From the NCBI RefSeq assembly GCF_007991655.1, contig NZ_BJYT01000006.1, forward strand, positions 1-64,000: 64,000 bases of DNA, given 5' to 3'. The notes under the pieces are model-generated. The model was not told the DNA's origin, made no database searches, and saw nothing but the letters and a program-made list of their open reading frames with translations. Position numbers and translations under genes: made by a program. Below, one piece after another: positions 8,892 through 18,273 of the stretch (position 1 is the first letter of the stretch; every line of letters starts with the position of its first letter). Source of the stretch: Segetibacter aerophilus (GTDB taxonomy: Bacteria > Bacteroidota > Bacteroidia > Chitinophagales > Chitinophagaceae).

Positions 8892-10598
8892 ATGGCAAGT
8901 GTGAAGTCATATGGTGGTGGTAATATTTTGATTTTTATCTTTCAACTAATTTTTTCAGTCGTATCAATTTCTTCTTCCGCTCAAACAAAACAGAGCTACA
9001 GAAACCACGAGGAAATAGATGTTGGCGGAGGGATGAAAGTGGAAATCTTAAAGTGTTACGGAGAAGGCCCAACGGAAGAATGTGACTGTATCTATTTCAA
9101 GGAGAAAAGACAGACCGGTACCAGGATGAAGCAGAATGCTAACCGCCTAAAAGAAGAGGAGCGCGCTGCGAACCTGGCTAAAGGCATTACCGAACCTGTT
9201 GCCAAAAGCTCTTCCACTGCACGAAGCGTTGAAAATAGAACCGATAAAGCTATTCCTGCATCTATAATACCTAACCCAAATGCCAAACCCACTCCCCCTG
9301 GGCCAACGTTAGAGGAAGCGGTTAAAAAGGCAGATTCAGTTGCAAGAGCTAGTTCTCAAAAAATGAAGGAGGATCTTGCAAATGCTGCTCATCCCGATGA
9401 CTCTACCGAAATGGATAAGGTGTACATTCCGAATGTGACAAAAACAGGTGAGACTCGTTTAGATGCTTCTAATTTGACAGGATCTGCTGATAAAATAAAG
9501 CGTGATACTATTGTAAGAGAAATTCATAAAGACACTGCGATAAGTGCAATTCCAGCGGTTGTTGCAAGTCAACCCATTAAGGAGAAGGCTGCAGAGTCAG
9601 AAACAGCTATTGTTAATGGTACTGCTGAAATCAAAAGTCCTGCGGCAACTATCAGTTCAGCCTCTTCCGACACTATTGTCGAGCCGAAAACAAAAAGCAC
9701 TACTAATACACCCTCCTTGCCCGTAGTTACCATCACCAACTCAAATGTTGATACTGCTGATAATTGGGTTAAACAGTATCAAAAGGTTAATCTTGTTAGT
9801 TCAGTTAAAGAAGAGTCAGTTTCAAAAACAAGCCTGGATGAAGTGAATAAAGAGAAGACACCTGATACTTTGAACATTTCAAAGGCAATTATTGACAAGG
9901 AGAAAAAAGATACTCAAATCAATACTTCCAATACAACTGCAGCTAGCAGCGATTCAATGGTTGCAAATCTTGCACTCATTAAGAATAACACTTCAACATC
10001 AAACGTAAATCTTATTGGCAAAAGCGCAGAAGTAAACACTAAGGGAGAATGGGAAAAGGCGACAATTATAGATAAGGAAACTGAATTTTTATACAAAGTT
10101 CATTACCTCGGAAGAACATCAGAACACGATGAATGGGTATCGGTAACACAAATAAGAAATATAGACACCGCTACATTTTTAGAAAATAAGCCAGTTGCAA
10201 TAAATACGGTTAAAACGCTTAAAGTAAACAATTGTTCTTTTGAGCCGCCGGCTCCTCCTGTATCAAATGCAGATAGGTTTTCAGAGAAGTTAGCAAAAAG
10301 AAAAATTTATGAGTCTTATATAGCTGCCAATAAAGGAAATACTACCAAAAGAACAGGGATCACATTTTTGTCGATGGCTACTGAAAGCCCGTACGTAAAT
10401 ACTGTTAGCGTAACAGCTGCAAATGTGTTGGAAATAAAATTTGCATTTGCGCCGGCAGGGGCTATGATCTACCCGGTCAAGACCCAATATAAAATTTGTG
10501 AGCAGGAGGGAGGTAAGACTTCCAGCACAACTGTAAGCAATTACTACGGATGTTTTAGAAATAAGACCGGAGCGTGGACGTGTGCACTTGTGGAGTAA
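8892..10598 (+). CDS. Secreted protein of unknown function with a chromo/Tudor-knot-like domain
   Basis: A 568-residue exported protein with signal peptide 1-30 (ending ISSSA|Q). The N-terminal 60 mature residues contain three cysteines (LKCYGEG, TEECDCIYF). Residues about 80-380 are a long Ser/Thr/Lys/Ala-rich, probably disordered linker. Residues about 383-428 (GEWEKATIIDKE, YKVHYLGRTSEHDEWV) resemble the knot of a chromo-barrel or Tudor-like domain. The C-terminal 130 residues form a separate region with three cysteines. I do not recognise the full-length family. It ends 9 bp before the convergent DUF983 gene. Confidence 0.8.
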   Translation: MASVKSYGGGNILIFIFQLIFSVVSISSSAQTKQSYRNHEEIDVGGGMKVEILKCYGEGPTEECDCIYFKEKRQTGTRMKQNANRLKEEERAANLAKGITEPVAKSSSTARSVENRTDKAIPASIIPNPNAKPTPPGPTLEEAVKKADSVARASSQKMKEDLANAAHPDDSTEMDKVYIPNVTKTGETRLDASNLTGSADKIKRDTIVREIHKDTAISAIPAVVASQPIKEKAAESETAIVNGTAEIKSPAATISSASSDTIVEPKTKSTTNTPSLPVVTITNSNVDTADNWVKQYQKVNLVSSVKEESVSKTSLDEVNKEKTPDTLNISKAIIDKEKKDTQINTSNTTAASSDSMVANLALIKNNTSTSNVNLIGKSAEVNTKGEWEKATIIDKETEFLYKVHYLGRTSEHDEWVSVTQIRNIDTATFLENKPVAINTVKTLKVNNCSFEPPAPPVSNADRFSEKLAKRKIYESYIAANKGNTTKRTGITFLSMATESPYVNTVSVTAANVLEIKFAFAPAGAMIYPVKTQYKICEQEGGKTSSTTVSNYYGCFRNKTGAWTCALVE

Positions 10599-10607
10599 AA
10601 ATAGCGG

Positions 10608-11063
10608 CTACCAATTATTCATTTGCTCTTTAACTACCCTTTCATATTCGCTAGCCTTTTTTTCTTTCCAGTCGGAGTCGTACTTAACAAACCAACTCAA
10701 CCACAAAGACCTGGACAATCGCATAAACGGTGGTTGCAGAAGTAGGAGGGTAACGCCATTAAAAATGATCCAGTAAACAATGCTGTTATCGAATAATTTA
10801 AAACCAAGCAAAACCCACCAGGCAACAAAAGTAGCTACGCTATAAGCAACGGTAAGCGCATAACTAACATAACTGGTTCCATAGTAAAAGCCGACTTCAA
10901 TTTCTGTAGGTTGACCACAAACAGGACACTTTTCATGCATCTTTAAATTGTTCTTGAAGTCGTACGCATTTTCAGTAACAAATATTTTTCCCTCTCGGCA
11001 TCTTGGACATCTGTTTGTAAGGACTGCCCACAAATACATCGGCCTCCTGTTTTTCTCTGTCAT
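10608..11063 (-). CDS. DUF983 membrane protein
   Basis: A 151-residue inner-membrane protein. An N-terminal zinc-ribbon-like part carries two CxxC pairs (CPRCREG near 19 and CPVCGQ near 46). Two hydrophobic helices follow (about 68-90 and 98-118), with PPFMRLSRSLWLSW after them. This is the DUF983 pattern; the function is unknown. It sits downstream of murF and thioredoxin on the same strand, with a 54-bp gap from the latter. Confidence 0.85.
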   Translation of the reverse strand: MTEKNRRPMYLWAVLTNRCPRCREGKIFVTENAYDFKNNLKMHEKCPVCGQPTEIEVGFYYGTSYVSYALTVAYSVATFVAWWVLLGFKLFDNSIVYWIIFNGVTLLLLQPPFMRLSRSLWLSWFVKYDSDWKEKKASEYERVVKEQMNNW

Positions 11064-11117
11064 AAAATAAACTTATAGGTGCAAGGTAATCATTCGCTTA
11101 CCAACCATTTTAGACCA

Positions 11118-11435
11118 TTATACCATTGCTTTTTGGTTCACAATTGATTGTAATTGTTTCGCTGATAAGACGCCTGATTGCCTCCATAAAGTTTCCCCCT
11201 GCTTAAATAACATAAGCGTCGGCACGCCGGAGATATTGAGAGAACTCGCAAGCTTAGGATTTTTATCAATATCAATTTTTAAGATCCTGATTTTGTCACC
11301 CATTATTTGCCTTAGTTCTTCTAAAACCGGTTTCATCATTTTACAGGGTCCACACCACTCAGCATGAAAATCAACTAACACGGGGGTGTTACCTTTTATA
11401 ATTTCTCCAAATGATTCTTTTGCTGCTGTATTCAT
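11118..11435 (-). CDS. trxA: Thioredoxin
   Basis: A 105-residue thioredoxin with the active site WCGPCK and the cis-proline motif SGVPTLMLF. The open frame runs back to 11558, but homology to thioredoxin starts at the ATG at 11435 ([10 protein letters not shown]), and the upstream 41 codons are unrelated and overlap murF. No signal peptide is present with this start, so it should act in the cytoplasm. It follows murF after 88 bp on the same strand. Confidence 0.92.
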   Translation of the reverse strand: MNTAAKESFGEIIKGNTPVLVDFHAEWCGPCKMMKPVLEELRQIMGDKIRILKIDIDKNPKLASSLNISGVPTLMLFKQGETLWRQSGVLSAKQLQSIVNQKAMV

Positions 11436-11523
11436 AGTAAGAGTGATTTTTTTTATGAAAAATCTCAAGGAATGTATAACAATATTTATACCTGTAAATC
11501 TGGAAAAAGCAGCACAAAAAGAA

Positions 11524-12804
11524 TTAAAGTGCTTCCGCAATTTTTTCCATCTGAACACTTCTGCTGCCCTTAATTAATATATAACTGTCTTTAATTCCCT
11601 TTTTCTTTACCCAATCTGCCGCTGCCGCCGAGCTATCAAAGTAAATAAAGGGATGACTGATTTTAGCGAAATCACCCCCCACTAAAACTACGTGGTCCCA
11701 TTGGTTTTTCTTAATGAGGTCCAAAACATTCTCATGTTCCGCGACACTTTCCTCTCCCAGTTCCATCATCCCCCCTAACATCAATACTTTCTTGCCAGCT
11801 TTAATATTTGCTATGTTTTCGATTGCCACTTTCATACTTGAGGGGTTGGCATTGTAAGCATCAAGAATAATGTGGTTCGATCCTTTAACCTGCATCTGGC
11901 TGCGACTATTTCCCGGAGCATAATCTTCTATTGCTTTTATGATTTTTTCAATTGGAACACTAAAATGTCTTCCAACCGCAGCCGCACATAATACGTTCGG
12001 GAGATTATAGTCCCCCACAAGTTGCGTTTGAATAATAGCTTGATCATTTCCGGTCAACTCCACCCGTAGAAAAGTATCTGAGGGGATTGAACGTCCGGTA
12101 ACTTGTGCATTTGAAGTTCCGTAAGTAATAATAGAATCAACACCTGTGGCCATTTCCTGTAGATAAGGGTAGTCTTTAAAAAGAAAAGCAGATCCGTTAT
12201 GTAGGCGCAGATAATCAAAAAGTTCGCCTTTTCCTTTTTTAACTCCTTCAATTCCGCCAAATCCTTCAAGGTGTGCTTTGCCGCAATTTGTGATAATACC
12301 ATGAGTAGGTCCGGTATATCTGCAATAGCTTTCAATCTCTTTCCGGTGATTAGCACCCATCTCGATTACTGCCATCTGCGCATCCTTTCCTACTCCTAGC
12401 AAAGTAATAGGTATCCCAATGTGGTTGTTTAAATTACCCTGAGTAGTGTACGTTTTATAATGCGAGGACAAAACTACACTTACCAATTCTTTTGTAGTGG
12501 TTTTGCCGTTACTACCTGTAATAGCTATAAATGGAATGTGAAATTGTTCTCTATGATGTTTTGCAAGTAGCTGTAAACTCTCCAGTACATTGTCTACTTT
12601 AAGAATTCTTCCATCATCATTTGCTATTTCTTCGTCAACCACCGCGTAAGAAGCGCCACTCTCAATTGCTTTTAAGGCAAACTGATTACCATTGAAATTT
12701 GGTCCTGAAAGTGCGAAAAATATATCTCCTTCTTTTAATTTCCGAGTATCTGTTTGAACGGAAGGATGTTGAAGGAAAAGCTCGTATAGTTGTTCTGTAG
12801 TCAA
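11524..12804 (-). CDS. murF: UDP-N-acetylmuramoyl-tripeptide--D-alanyl-D-alanine ligase
   Basis: MurF adds D-Ala-D-Ala to UDP-MurNAc-tripeptide in cytoplasmic peptidoglycan synthesis. The 426-residue protein shows [18 protein letters not shown] at the start, the ATP loop [23 protein letters not shown] and [11 protein letters not shown], all typical of Mur ligases of the MurF branch. It lies 176 bp downstream of gldJ, separated by a strong terminator, and has its own TATTTTTG element. The gldJ-murF proximity is also known from flavobacteria. Confidence 0.96.
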   Translation of the reverse strand: MTTEQLYELFLQHPSVQTDTRKLKEGDIFFALSGPNFNGNQFALKAIESGASYAVVDEEIANDDGRILKVDNVLESLQLLAKHHREQFHIPFIAITGSNGKTTTKELVSVVLSSHYKTYTTQGNLNNHIGIPITLLGVGKDAQMAVIEMGANHRKEIESYCRYTGPTHGIITNCGKAHLEGFGGIEGVKKGKGELFDYLRLHNGSAFLFKDYPYLQEMATGVDSIITYGTSNAQVTGRSIPSDTFLRVELTGNDQAIIQTQLVGDYNLPNVLCAAAVGRHFSVPIEKIIKAIEDYAPGNSRSQMQVKGSNHIILDAYNANPSSMKVAIENIANIKAGKKVLMLGGMMELGEESVAEHENVLDLIKKNQWDHVVLVGGDFAKISHPFIYFDSSAAAADWVKKKGIKDSYILIKGSRSVQMEKIAEAL

Positions 12805-12822
12805 AATGTTGATTTATAAGAG

Positions 12823-12830
12823 CAAAAATA
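12823..12830 (-). promoter_or_regulatory. murF -7 element TATTTTTG
   Basis: TATTTTTG on the minus strand, 18 nt before the murF ATG, matches TAnnTTTG. No clear -33 box is seen. The gldJ terminator lies just upstream of it, consistent with an independent murF promoter. Confidence 0.4.
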
Positions 12831-12928
12831 GAGAAGGACAATTAAAGGATCGAGGGGAATAGCCTAAGTGAAGAAAGTTATTGATAAGGAATATCAGTTT
12901 GGCTCTTTTACCTTCGATTTTTTGTAAA

Positions 12929-12960
12929 CAAAAAAACCATCCCGAATGGGATGGCTCTTT
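12929..12960 (-). terminator. Intrinsic terminator of gldJ
   Basis: A perfect 7-bp stem CCATCCC/GGGATGG (12937-12954) with a 4-nt loop. On the minus strand it is followed by seven T residues. It lies just after the gldJ stop codon. Confidence 0.88.
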
Positions 12961-12980
12961 GTTTTGTATTTACCTTTTCC

Positions 12981-14531
12981 TTATCTCTTTTGTCTGCGTT
13001 TAGGGAAGAAGTTACCAGTTTTACGGCCATTTCCTTCTGGTGAGCCAGGCGCAATCATGGCGCAACGGAAACCCACTGTACTGCTACTTTGATCTTCTTC
13101 AAGAAAACGACGTGTGCCGGGGCTAAGCCAATAGGCTCTGTCATTCCAACTACCACCTTTAATAACTCTTGATTGATCACTCACGAGAGTTGTTAGTCCA
13201 TAACCATATGAAACGTTGCTTGTACTATCTCCATCAAGGTAGTTAATTGCGTATGATCTTTGGTAGTTACGACGCATTCTAAGTGTTGAGTCGTTTTCGT
13301 CAACCATTTTAATTCTACCTAAACTATCTCTCAAGTTTCCTTCACCACCGCTTAAATCAACCTTCTGGAATCGGTTACCACGATACGGGTTAAAATCATC
13401 AGCTTCCTGGTTAGTTAAAGGACGATAGACATCAGCAACCCACTCGCTCACGTTGCCACTCATATTATAAACTCCAAAGCCATTTGGAAAGAAGGCTGTA
13501 ACCTCCGCTGGTATAGCAGAACGGTCGTTTAGACCACCAGCAACTCCCATATTATCACCACTTCCACGTTTAAAGTTTGCTAAGAAACTACCTTGCCATG
13601 CACCACGGCGAGTAGCACGAAGATTATCATATCCATCGTTCTGCCATGAATAGATCTGCCTGTTGGTATTATTCTCTTCACCACGTTTTTTCTCGCTCTT
13701 ACGAACTTGCGGGTTTTGATTGATATATCCTAAAGCAGCATATTCCCACTCGGCCTCGGTTGGCAAACGATAACCTGGTAGTAAGATACCATCATCAAAG
13801 TTTACATGTGTACGAGGACGACCTTGAGCATCCTTCAATGCATTTTTCTTCGGTTTACCAGGTACGCCTTGGTATTCGCCCATTAGGTAAGCCTTTGTAT
13901 TAAAGTTTTCCTGGCCTCCACCCGCCATTTCTGTTTTAATAGTATTTTTATTTTGATAACCCGCGTTGATCAACTCACCCTCGTTAACCCTGTCAGTACG
14001 CCAAATACTAAAATCATGAGCTTGTTTCCAACTCACACCAACAACCGGATAAAAATTGTAAGAAGGGTGGCGGAAATAATATTCTACATAAGGTTCATTG
14101 AAAGCTAATTCACTTCTCCAAACCAGCGTATCTGGTTTGGCACCTTGTACAACAGCATCATACTGAGGATCAGAGAAAACACTTTCAATCCAATGAATGT
14201 ATTCGCGATAGTGAACGTTTGCAACTTCAGTTTTATCAATAAAAAAGGAGTTCACGGTTACACGACGTGGAATGTTATTCCAGTCGCCCATAATATCCTC
14301 AGTAGTTGCGCCCATGGTAAAAGTACCACCTTGTACAAACACCAATCCCGGACCTGTCTTAACGTTTTTAGCCTTCGCAACGTTATAACCGCCCATATTT
14401 TTATCATTGTACTTCCAACCTGTCATGTCTGACTTTGGGCCCTTGTTTTTGTTGCAAGACGCCATTAACGCAACTGCTCCAAGAAGGATGGTGAAATTTT
14501 TTAGACGCAAAACTTTGTGCATTTGAAACAT
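12981..14531 (-). CDS. gldJ: Gliding motility / T9SS lipoprotein GldJ
   Basis: GldJ is an outer-membrane-associated lipoprotein needed for gliding and T9SS stability. The 516-residue protein has a lipoprotein signal ending LMASC (Cys about 26) and the GldJ-type start TGWKYNDKNMGG. A formylglycine-generating-enzyme-like (SUMF1) fold follows: GLVFVQGGTFTMG, YPVVGVSWKQAHDF, RLPTEAEWEYAA, GNVSEWVADVY, RVIKGGSWNDR and VGFRCAM. Family members are structural rather than catalytic. The TGWKYNDK block separates it from paralogue GldK. Either Met1 or Met4 could be the start. murF lies downstream, as in flavobacteria. Confidence 0.93.
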   Translation of the reverse strand: MFQMHKVLRLKNFTILLGAVALMASCNKNKGPKSDMTGWKYNDKNMGGYNVAKAKNVKTGPGLVFVQGGTFTMGATTEDIMGDWNNIPRRVTVNSFFIDKTEVANVHYREYIHWIESVFSDPQYDAVVQGAKPDTLVWRSELAFNEPYVEYYFRHPSYNFYPVVGVSWKQAHDFSIWRTDRVNEGELINAGYQNKNTIKTEMAGGGQENFNTKAYLMGEYQGVPGKPKKNALKDAQGRPRTHVNFDDGILLPGYRLPTEAEWEYAALGYINQNPQVRKSEKKRGEENNTNRQIYSWQNDGYDNLRATRRGAWQGSFLANFKRGSGDNMGVAGGLNDRSAIPAEVTAFFPNGFGVYNMSGNVSEWVADVYRPLTNQEADDFNPYRGNRFQKVDLSGGEGNLRDSLGRIKMVDENDSTLRMRRNYQRSYAINYLDGDSTSNVSYGYGLTTLVSDQSRVIKGGSWNDRAYWLSPGTRRFLEEDQSSSTVGFRCAMIAPGSPEGNGRKTGNFFPKRRQKR

Positions 14532-14749
14532 TTTAACTCGTAATAAACGTGAAGAAAAGATAATTATTGTAAAGTTTATTTCATAAGCACTGCGAATATA
14601 AAAGTTTTAAGTAGATAAACTAATTGGGATGATTTAGAAGAATGTTACTGAAATATTAATGTTATAAAAGTAAGATAACGAGTTCTAAAAATACCAATAA
14701 AACGCTAATGAAAGTATAAAGTTTAGGTTAATGTCGCTACTTTTTCAAA
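14532..14749. other. AT-rich gap between the gdh terminator and the gldJ start
   Basis: A run of about 218 bp with no open frame of note. On the minus strand TATATTCG (14600-14593) and TATCTTTT near 14560 are loose matches to the TAnnTTTG -7 element that could serve gldJ. Neither is convincing on its own. Confidence 0.3.
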
Positions 14750-14782
14750 TAAAAAAACATCCCCTTTTTGAGAGGATGTTCA
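14750..14782 (-). terminator. Intrinsic terminator of glutamate dehydrogenase gene
   Basis: Inverted repeat AACATCC/GGATGTT (14756-14780) followed on the minus strand by a run of seven T residues. It lies 20 bp after the gdh stop codon. Confidence 0.85.
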
Positions 14783-14801
14783 AATCTATTTGTGAGGATG
14801 A

Positions 14802-16220
14802 TCAAGGGAAAATTCCCAGCTCAGCATAACTGGTAGCAACTTTATTAATAGCACAAACGTAAGCGGCTGTACGCATGTCAGGAATTTCAGGATTAGCTTT
14901 CCAAACATCCATTATTTCGCGGGTTGCAGTTACCATAGTTTCTTCAAGGCCGCTGTGAACAAGATCAATTTCATCAGCACCATGCTCAATGAACGTTTTT
15001 TCTTTTGGATCAACAGTCTTCCCCGTAAGATCTTCCATCTGACCTATTATATGCTTGTTCATATTTTCGGTAAAACGCTTTTCGAGCCTTCCGTATCTAA
15101 CGTGACTTAAGTTTTTCAGCCACTCAAAGTAACTAACGGTTACCCCACCGGCATTTAGGTACATGTCAGGTACAACCAGCGTACCTTTTAGCGATAATAT
15201 TTCATCAGCCTCCGGCGTTAACGGCCCATTAGCTGCTTCTCCTATAATTTTTGCCTTGATCCTTGGTGCGTTTTGACCGTTTATTACGTTTTCTAAGGCC
15301 GCAGGAATTAAGATATCACAATCCAATTCGAGTGCATCAGACGTCAGAGGTAGGTTAGTTCCACCTGGAAAGTTTAAGATTGTACCATTTGTCTTTCTAT
15401 GTTGAAAAACTTCTTCTTCATTTAAGCCATCGGCATTATAAATAGCACCTTCCCATTCTGCAATGGCAATTACTTTTGCTCCTCCTTCTCTAAAATATTT
15501 GGCCGAGTGATAACCAACATTACCTAACCCTTGGACAACCACAGTTTTTCCCTCAACGCCCGTTGTTAAGCCAAGTTTTGACATGACGTCAACCATGTTG
15601 CACACTTCCCTTATACCAAAGAATACACCCATTCCGGTTGCTTCTGTACGACCACGAACTCCGCCTTGAGACACTGGCTTACCTGTTACGCAGCCTGCTG
15701 CATCCACTTCTCCCGGGTGCATGGCGACGTACGTATCGAGGATCCACGCCATTTCTCTTGCACCAGTTCCATAGTCAGGCGCTGGAACATCAGTGCCCGG
15801 ACCAATAAAATTTTTCTTAATTAATTCTGAAGTATAACGGCGGGTGATCTTTTCAAGTTCAAAAGCGGTGTATTTCTTAGGGTCAATCTTTATACCCCCT
15901 TTTGCCCCTCCAAAAGGCACATTTACGATTGCACATTTATACGTCATTAAAGCGGCAAGCGCCATCACTTCGTCCTGGTTTACCTCCATGCTAAATCGAA
16001 TACCGCCCTTGCACGGAGACTTGTGGTGGCTGTGCTGTACACGGTAAGCCTCAATCACTTCTATATTTTCCCCGATTCTCACCGGGAACTTCATACTGTA
16101 AATACTATTGCAGGCTTTTATTTGTTCTAAAATTCCGGGATCCCAACTAGTAAATCTTGCAGCTTTATCAAAGCTTCTTATGACGCTGTCGAAAAAGCTA
16201 TAATCAGCGGATACTATCAT
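14802..16220 (-). CDS. gdhA: Glu/Leu/Phe/Val-family dehydrogenase, probable glutamate dehydrogenase
   Basis: Catalyses reversible oxidative deamination of glutamate to 2-oxoglutarate and ammonia. The 472-residue protein has the substrate-binding lysine region SPCKGGIRF, the catalytic lysine segment [11 protein letters not shown] and [14 protein letters not shown]. The nucleotide-binding fold follows ([17 protein letters not shown]), with [15 protein letters not shown] after it. The start ATG is preceded by AAGGAGAT at an ideal distance, a strong Shine-Dalgarno sequence unusual among its neighbours. It has its own terminator and appears monocistronic. Confidence 0.93.
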   Translation of the reverse strand: MIVSADYSFFDSVIRSFDKAARFTSWDPGILEQIKACNSIYSMKFPVRIGENIEVIEAYRVQHSHHKSPCKGGIRFSMEVNQDEVMALAALMTYKCAIVNVPFGGAKGGIKIDPKKYTAFELEKITRRYTSELIKKNFIGPGTDVPAPDYGTGAREMAWILDTYVAMHPGEVDAAGCVTGKPVSQGGVRGRTEATGMGVFFGIREVCNMVDVMSKLGLTTGVEGKTVVVQGLGNVGYHSAKYFREGGAKVIAIAEWEGAIYNADGLNEEEVFQHRKTNGTILNFPGGTNLPLTSDALELDCDILIPAALENVINGQNAPRIKAKIIGEAANGPLTPEADEILSLKGTLVVPDMYLNAGGVTVSYFEWLKNLSHVRYGRLEKRFTENMNKHIIGQMEDLTGKTVDPKEKTFIEHGADEIDLVHSGLEETMVTATREIMDVWKANPEIPDMRTAAYVCAINKVATSYAELGIFP

Positions 16221-16298
16221 TTTTATCTCCTTTTAAATTTTCATATTGGCAAAAAAGTTCTTCTTATTTGTCCTGACACAGGCAATCGTACTCTGTCC

Positions 16299-16324
16299 AA
16301 CATCGTTGTGTCACTCCCTTGTGC
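16299..16324 (-). repeat. Dispersed palindromic repeat, copy 3
   Basis: AACATCGTTGTGTCACTCCC followed by TTGTGC. Core TGTGTCACT at 16307-16315 has one imperfect end, with ACA and TGT at the expected distances. It lies between ccmD and gdh, in a 205-bp gap that otherwise holds only gdh upstream sequence. Confidence 0.7.
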
Positions 16325-16425
16325 AGCAAAACGTTATTGAGCTTTTTAAGAGGTATTTGGGTAAACGACAAAATTTGAATAATTGTTGTAGTCAATTTAA
16401 TGCAAGCTTTAGACAGAGGTAGTCG

Positions 16426-16656
16426 TTACACATTTCCTTTTTCTAACCTGGTTATTTTTCTATCCAACCTTACAATATAAAAGAGCAAGCCAGCAAGTAT
16501 TGTGATTACCACAGCCATTACTACATATATTTTCCCCTCGCTTCTCATAACTCCACCTTCATTTGCTGCAGTGGTTGAGGCGGAAGTTTGTGCTATGGCA
16601 AATCCATAAGCAAAAAATGAAATTGCAAACAATGCAAGCTTTTTATAGTTGGGCAT
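16426..16656 (-). CDS. ccmD: CcmD-like small membrane protein
   Basis: A 76-residue protein with a signal-like N-terminus (about 1-22, ending AIAQ) and one transmembrane helix (about 43-62), followed by a basic, coiled tail RLDRKITRLEKG. It overlaps the end of ccmC by 14 bp and completes the ccmB-ccmC-ccmD order. The position and shape match CcmD of the cytochrome c maturation heme exporter; the sequence alone is too short to prove it. Confidence 0.75.
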   Translation of the reverse strand: MPNYKKLALFAISFFAYGFAIAQTSASTTAANEGGVMRSEGKIYVVMAVVITILAGLLFYIVRLDRKITRLEKGNV

Positions 16657-17329
16657 TTACGAGTTGTTTTTCTTTTAAATGTTCAAATCTTACTCTTAAA
16701 GTAGTAATCCATACGCCTAGCAGTGTCCAGCCAATAACTGCAGGCCAGAATACAATTCGCATCGTTGCATCAAGGTCTTTTCCGCCACCCATCCCCGGGT
16801 TACCCTCAACCCCCTGTCCGCCAGGGTGCAGGCTTTCTACCATTCTTGGTATTATCCAAAGTGTAGGAAACAGCATGGCAAAAGCGAATACATTGTATAC
16901 CGCACCAAGCTTTGCTCTTTTGTCAAGGTCGGGAACGGAATTTCTTAATATAAAATAGGCTGCATAAATAAGGAGGGCAATAGCAGCAAGTATTTGTTTT
17001 GGGTCATTACTCCACGCTTCTCCCCATGTATAATTAGCCCATAGGGCACCCGTAACCAACCCCAAAACTCCAAAGACGGTACCTGCTTTTGCATATTCTT
17101 TTGAATAAATATCCGAAGTGATGGTAGGATTGCGTAGGTACTTAATGGCATAGACAACTGAGACCGTATAGAGAACCATCATACCGAACCACATCGGCAC
17201 ATGGAAGAAGAAGTTTCTTATAGAACCGTAAAGATTTCCTACGTGTGGAACTTTAATAAGAAAGCCTGCTATAAATGTATAAACCAGCAGTACTGCGGTA
17301 AGTGTTTTCCACCAGGACTTTCTAATCAT
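16643..17329 (-). CDS. ccmC: Cytochrome c biogenesis heme-handling protein CcmC/CcsA family
   Basis: A 228-residue polytopic membrane protein with about six helices. It contains the tryptophan-rich WWD-type region (GALWANYTWGEAWSNDPKQ, about 97-115) that presents heme to periplasmic chaperones, and conserved His residues in FFFHVPMW and near 170 in VESLHPGGQG. This is the CcmC pattern. It follows ccmB after 137 bp, a gap that contains a TATTTTTG promoter element, and overlaps ccmD. Confidence 0.9.
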   Translation of the reverse strand: MIRKSWWKTLTAVLLVYTFIAGFLIKVPHVGNLYGSIRNFFFHVPMWFGMMVLYTVSVVYAIKYLRNPTITSDIYSKEYAKAGTVFGVLGLVTGALWANYTWGEAWSNDPKQILAAIALLIYAAYFILRNSVPDLDKRAKLGAVYNVFAFAMLFPTLWIIPRMVESLHPGGQGVEGNPGMGGGKDLDATMRIVFWPAVIGWTLLGVWITTLRVRFEHLKEKQLVNAQL

Positions 17330-17397
17330 GGTAATTTTATTTTAAGCTGAATTATAGAGGCAACGCCCCTTTTTCAGCCTTCTCAAATTTTAAGGAG

Positions 17398-17405
17398 CAA
17401 AAATA
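17398..17405 (-). promoter_or_regulatory. ccmC -7 element TATTTTTG
   Basis: TATTTTTG on the minus strand, 68 nt before the ccmC ATG in the ccmB-ccmC gap, fits TAnnTTTG. It suggests an internal promoter for ccmC-ccmD; no -33 box is clear. Confidence 0.35.
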
Positions 17406-17466
17406 GGGGAAAGGGTTTCAATGTCAGAAATAACAATGCTAAAATTGCAGTCCGGAGAATGCCCGA

Positions 17467-18183
17467 TTAATCCTTCCAAAGAAATGGGAAAAGAATAATT
17501 GCGAGAACGATTACCATTGCATCTAGCCCTATCAATAGCAAAACCATTTGACCAAGACCTGCTTGTATAACGGACGAAAAAGCAATAGTGGCAATCTTCA
17601 TTAAGAGTAACAATTGAGGAATTATGATGGGAAAACCAAGAATTGCCATCAGCGCAGCCTGCTGTTGAGCTTTTGAAGCAATTGCTGCTAAAAAGGTAAA
17701 AACTAAGCTTAAGCTTACTCCCCCTAAAGTTGCCAACCCTACAAATTGAAAAGGTTGCCTTAAGGGATTACCCATCAACACAAGGAACAGTAAAAGACTC
17801 ATGATGCTCATAACGAGCATGAGTAATGCATTAAAGAGTAATTTAGAAAGGATAAAATCTACCGGCCCTGCTACAGAGTAGAAATACAACATTCTTCCCT
17901 TGCTTTCCTGGAGGAAGCTCTTGGCGACAGCGTTTACGCAAACAAACAATTGGATCATCCAAAACAGCCCGTTCCATACATCATCTTCGGGCTGGCCCAT
18001 CGCGAGGTATAAAACAAAGATGGTTGAGATAACATATAATAGCACACCATAAAAGCTGTACTGTTGCCTTATCTCAAGGAGTACATCTTTTTTCAACAGG
18101 GCTATTATGGTCTTAAAGCTATTCACTTTAAAAGGGCATTTTTTAGAAATGACGTAAACGAAATAATGTACAGTTTTAAACAA
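17467..18183 (-). CDS. ccmB: Heme exporter subunit CcmB
   Basis: Membrane subunit of the CcmAB transporter in cytochrome c maturation. The longest frame is 238 residues with six predicted helices. The amphipathic start LLKKDVLLEIRQQYSFYG precedes the first helix, and FPIIIPQLLL is a recognisable CcmB segment. Homology appears to begin at VNSFKTIIALLKK, a GTG codon at 18126, so the real start may be there (219 residues) rather than ATG 18183. No ccmA ATPase gene lies next to it. Confidence 0.88.
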   Translation of the reverse strand: MFKTVHYFVYVISKKCPFKVNSFKTIIALLKKDVLLEIRQQYSFYGVLLYVISTIFVLYLAMGQPEDDVWNGLFWMIQLFVCVNAVAKSFLQESKGRMLYFYSVAGPVDFILSKLLFNALLMLVMSIMSLLLFLVLMGNPLRQPFQFVGLATLGGVSLSLVFTFLAAIASKAQQQAALMAILGFPIIIPQLLLLMKIATIAFSSVIQAGLGQMVLLLIGLDAMVIVLAIILFPFLWKD

Positions 18184-18215
18184 AACATGATAAAAAGCTC
18201 AATAGTAAAACAACA

Positions 18216-18242
18216 GATGAACGTAGTGCGACGCAAGGATGT
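18216..18242 (+). repeat. Dispersed palindromic repeat, copy 4 (subtype B)
   Basis: GATGAACGTAGTGCGACGCA followed by AGGATGT. Core TGCGACGCA at 18227-18235 carries the GATGAACG left arm shared with the copies at 24538, 28161 and 43789. It lies between the tdk 3' end and the ccmB start. Confidence 0.65.
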
Positions 18243-18273
18243 AAAACCAGGGATAACAGTCCGGCACGAAAAA

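Noticed and set aside
12981-14531. Assignment as GldK or a sulfatase-modifying enzyme
   Set aside because: The TGWKYNDK start block and neighbour murF fit GldJ; no evidence of the catalytic cysteine pair of formylglycine-generating enzymes.
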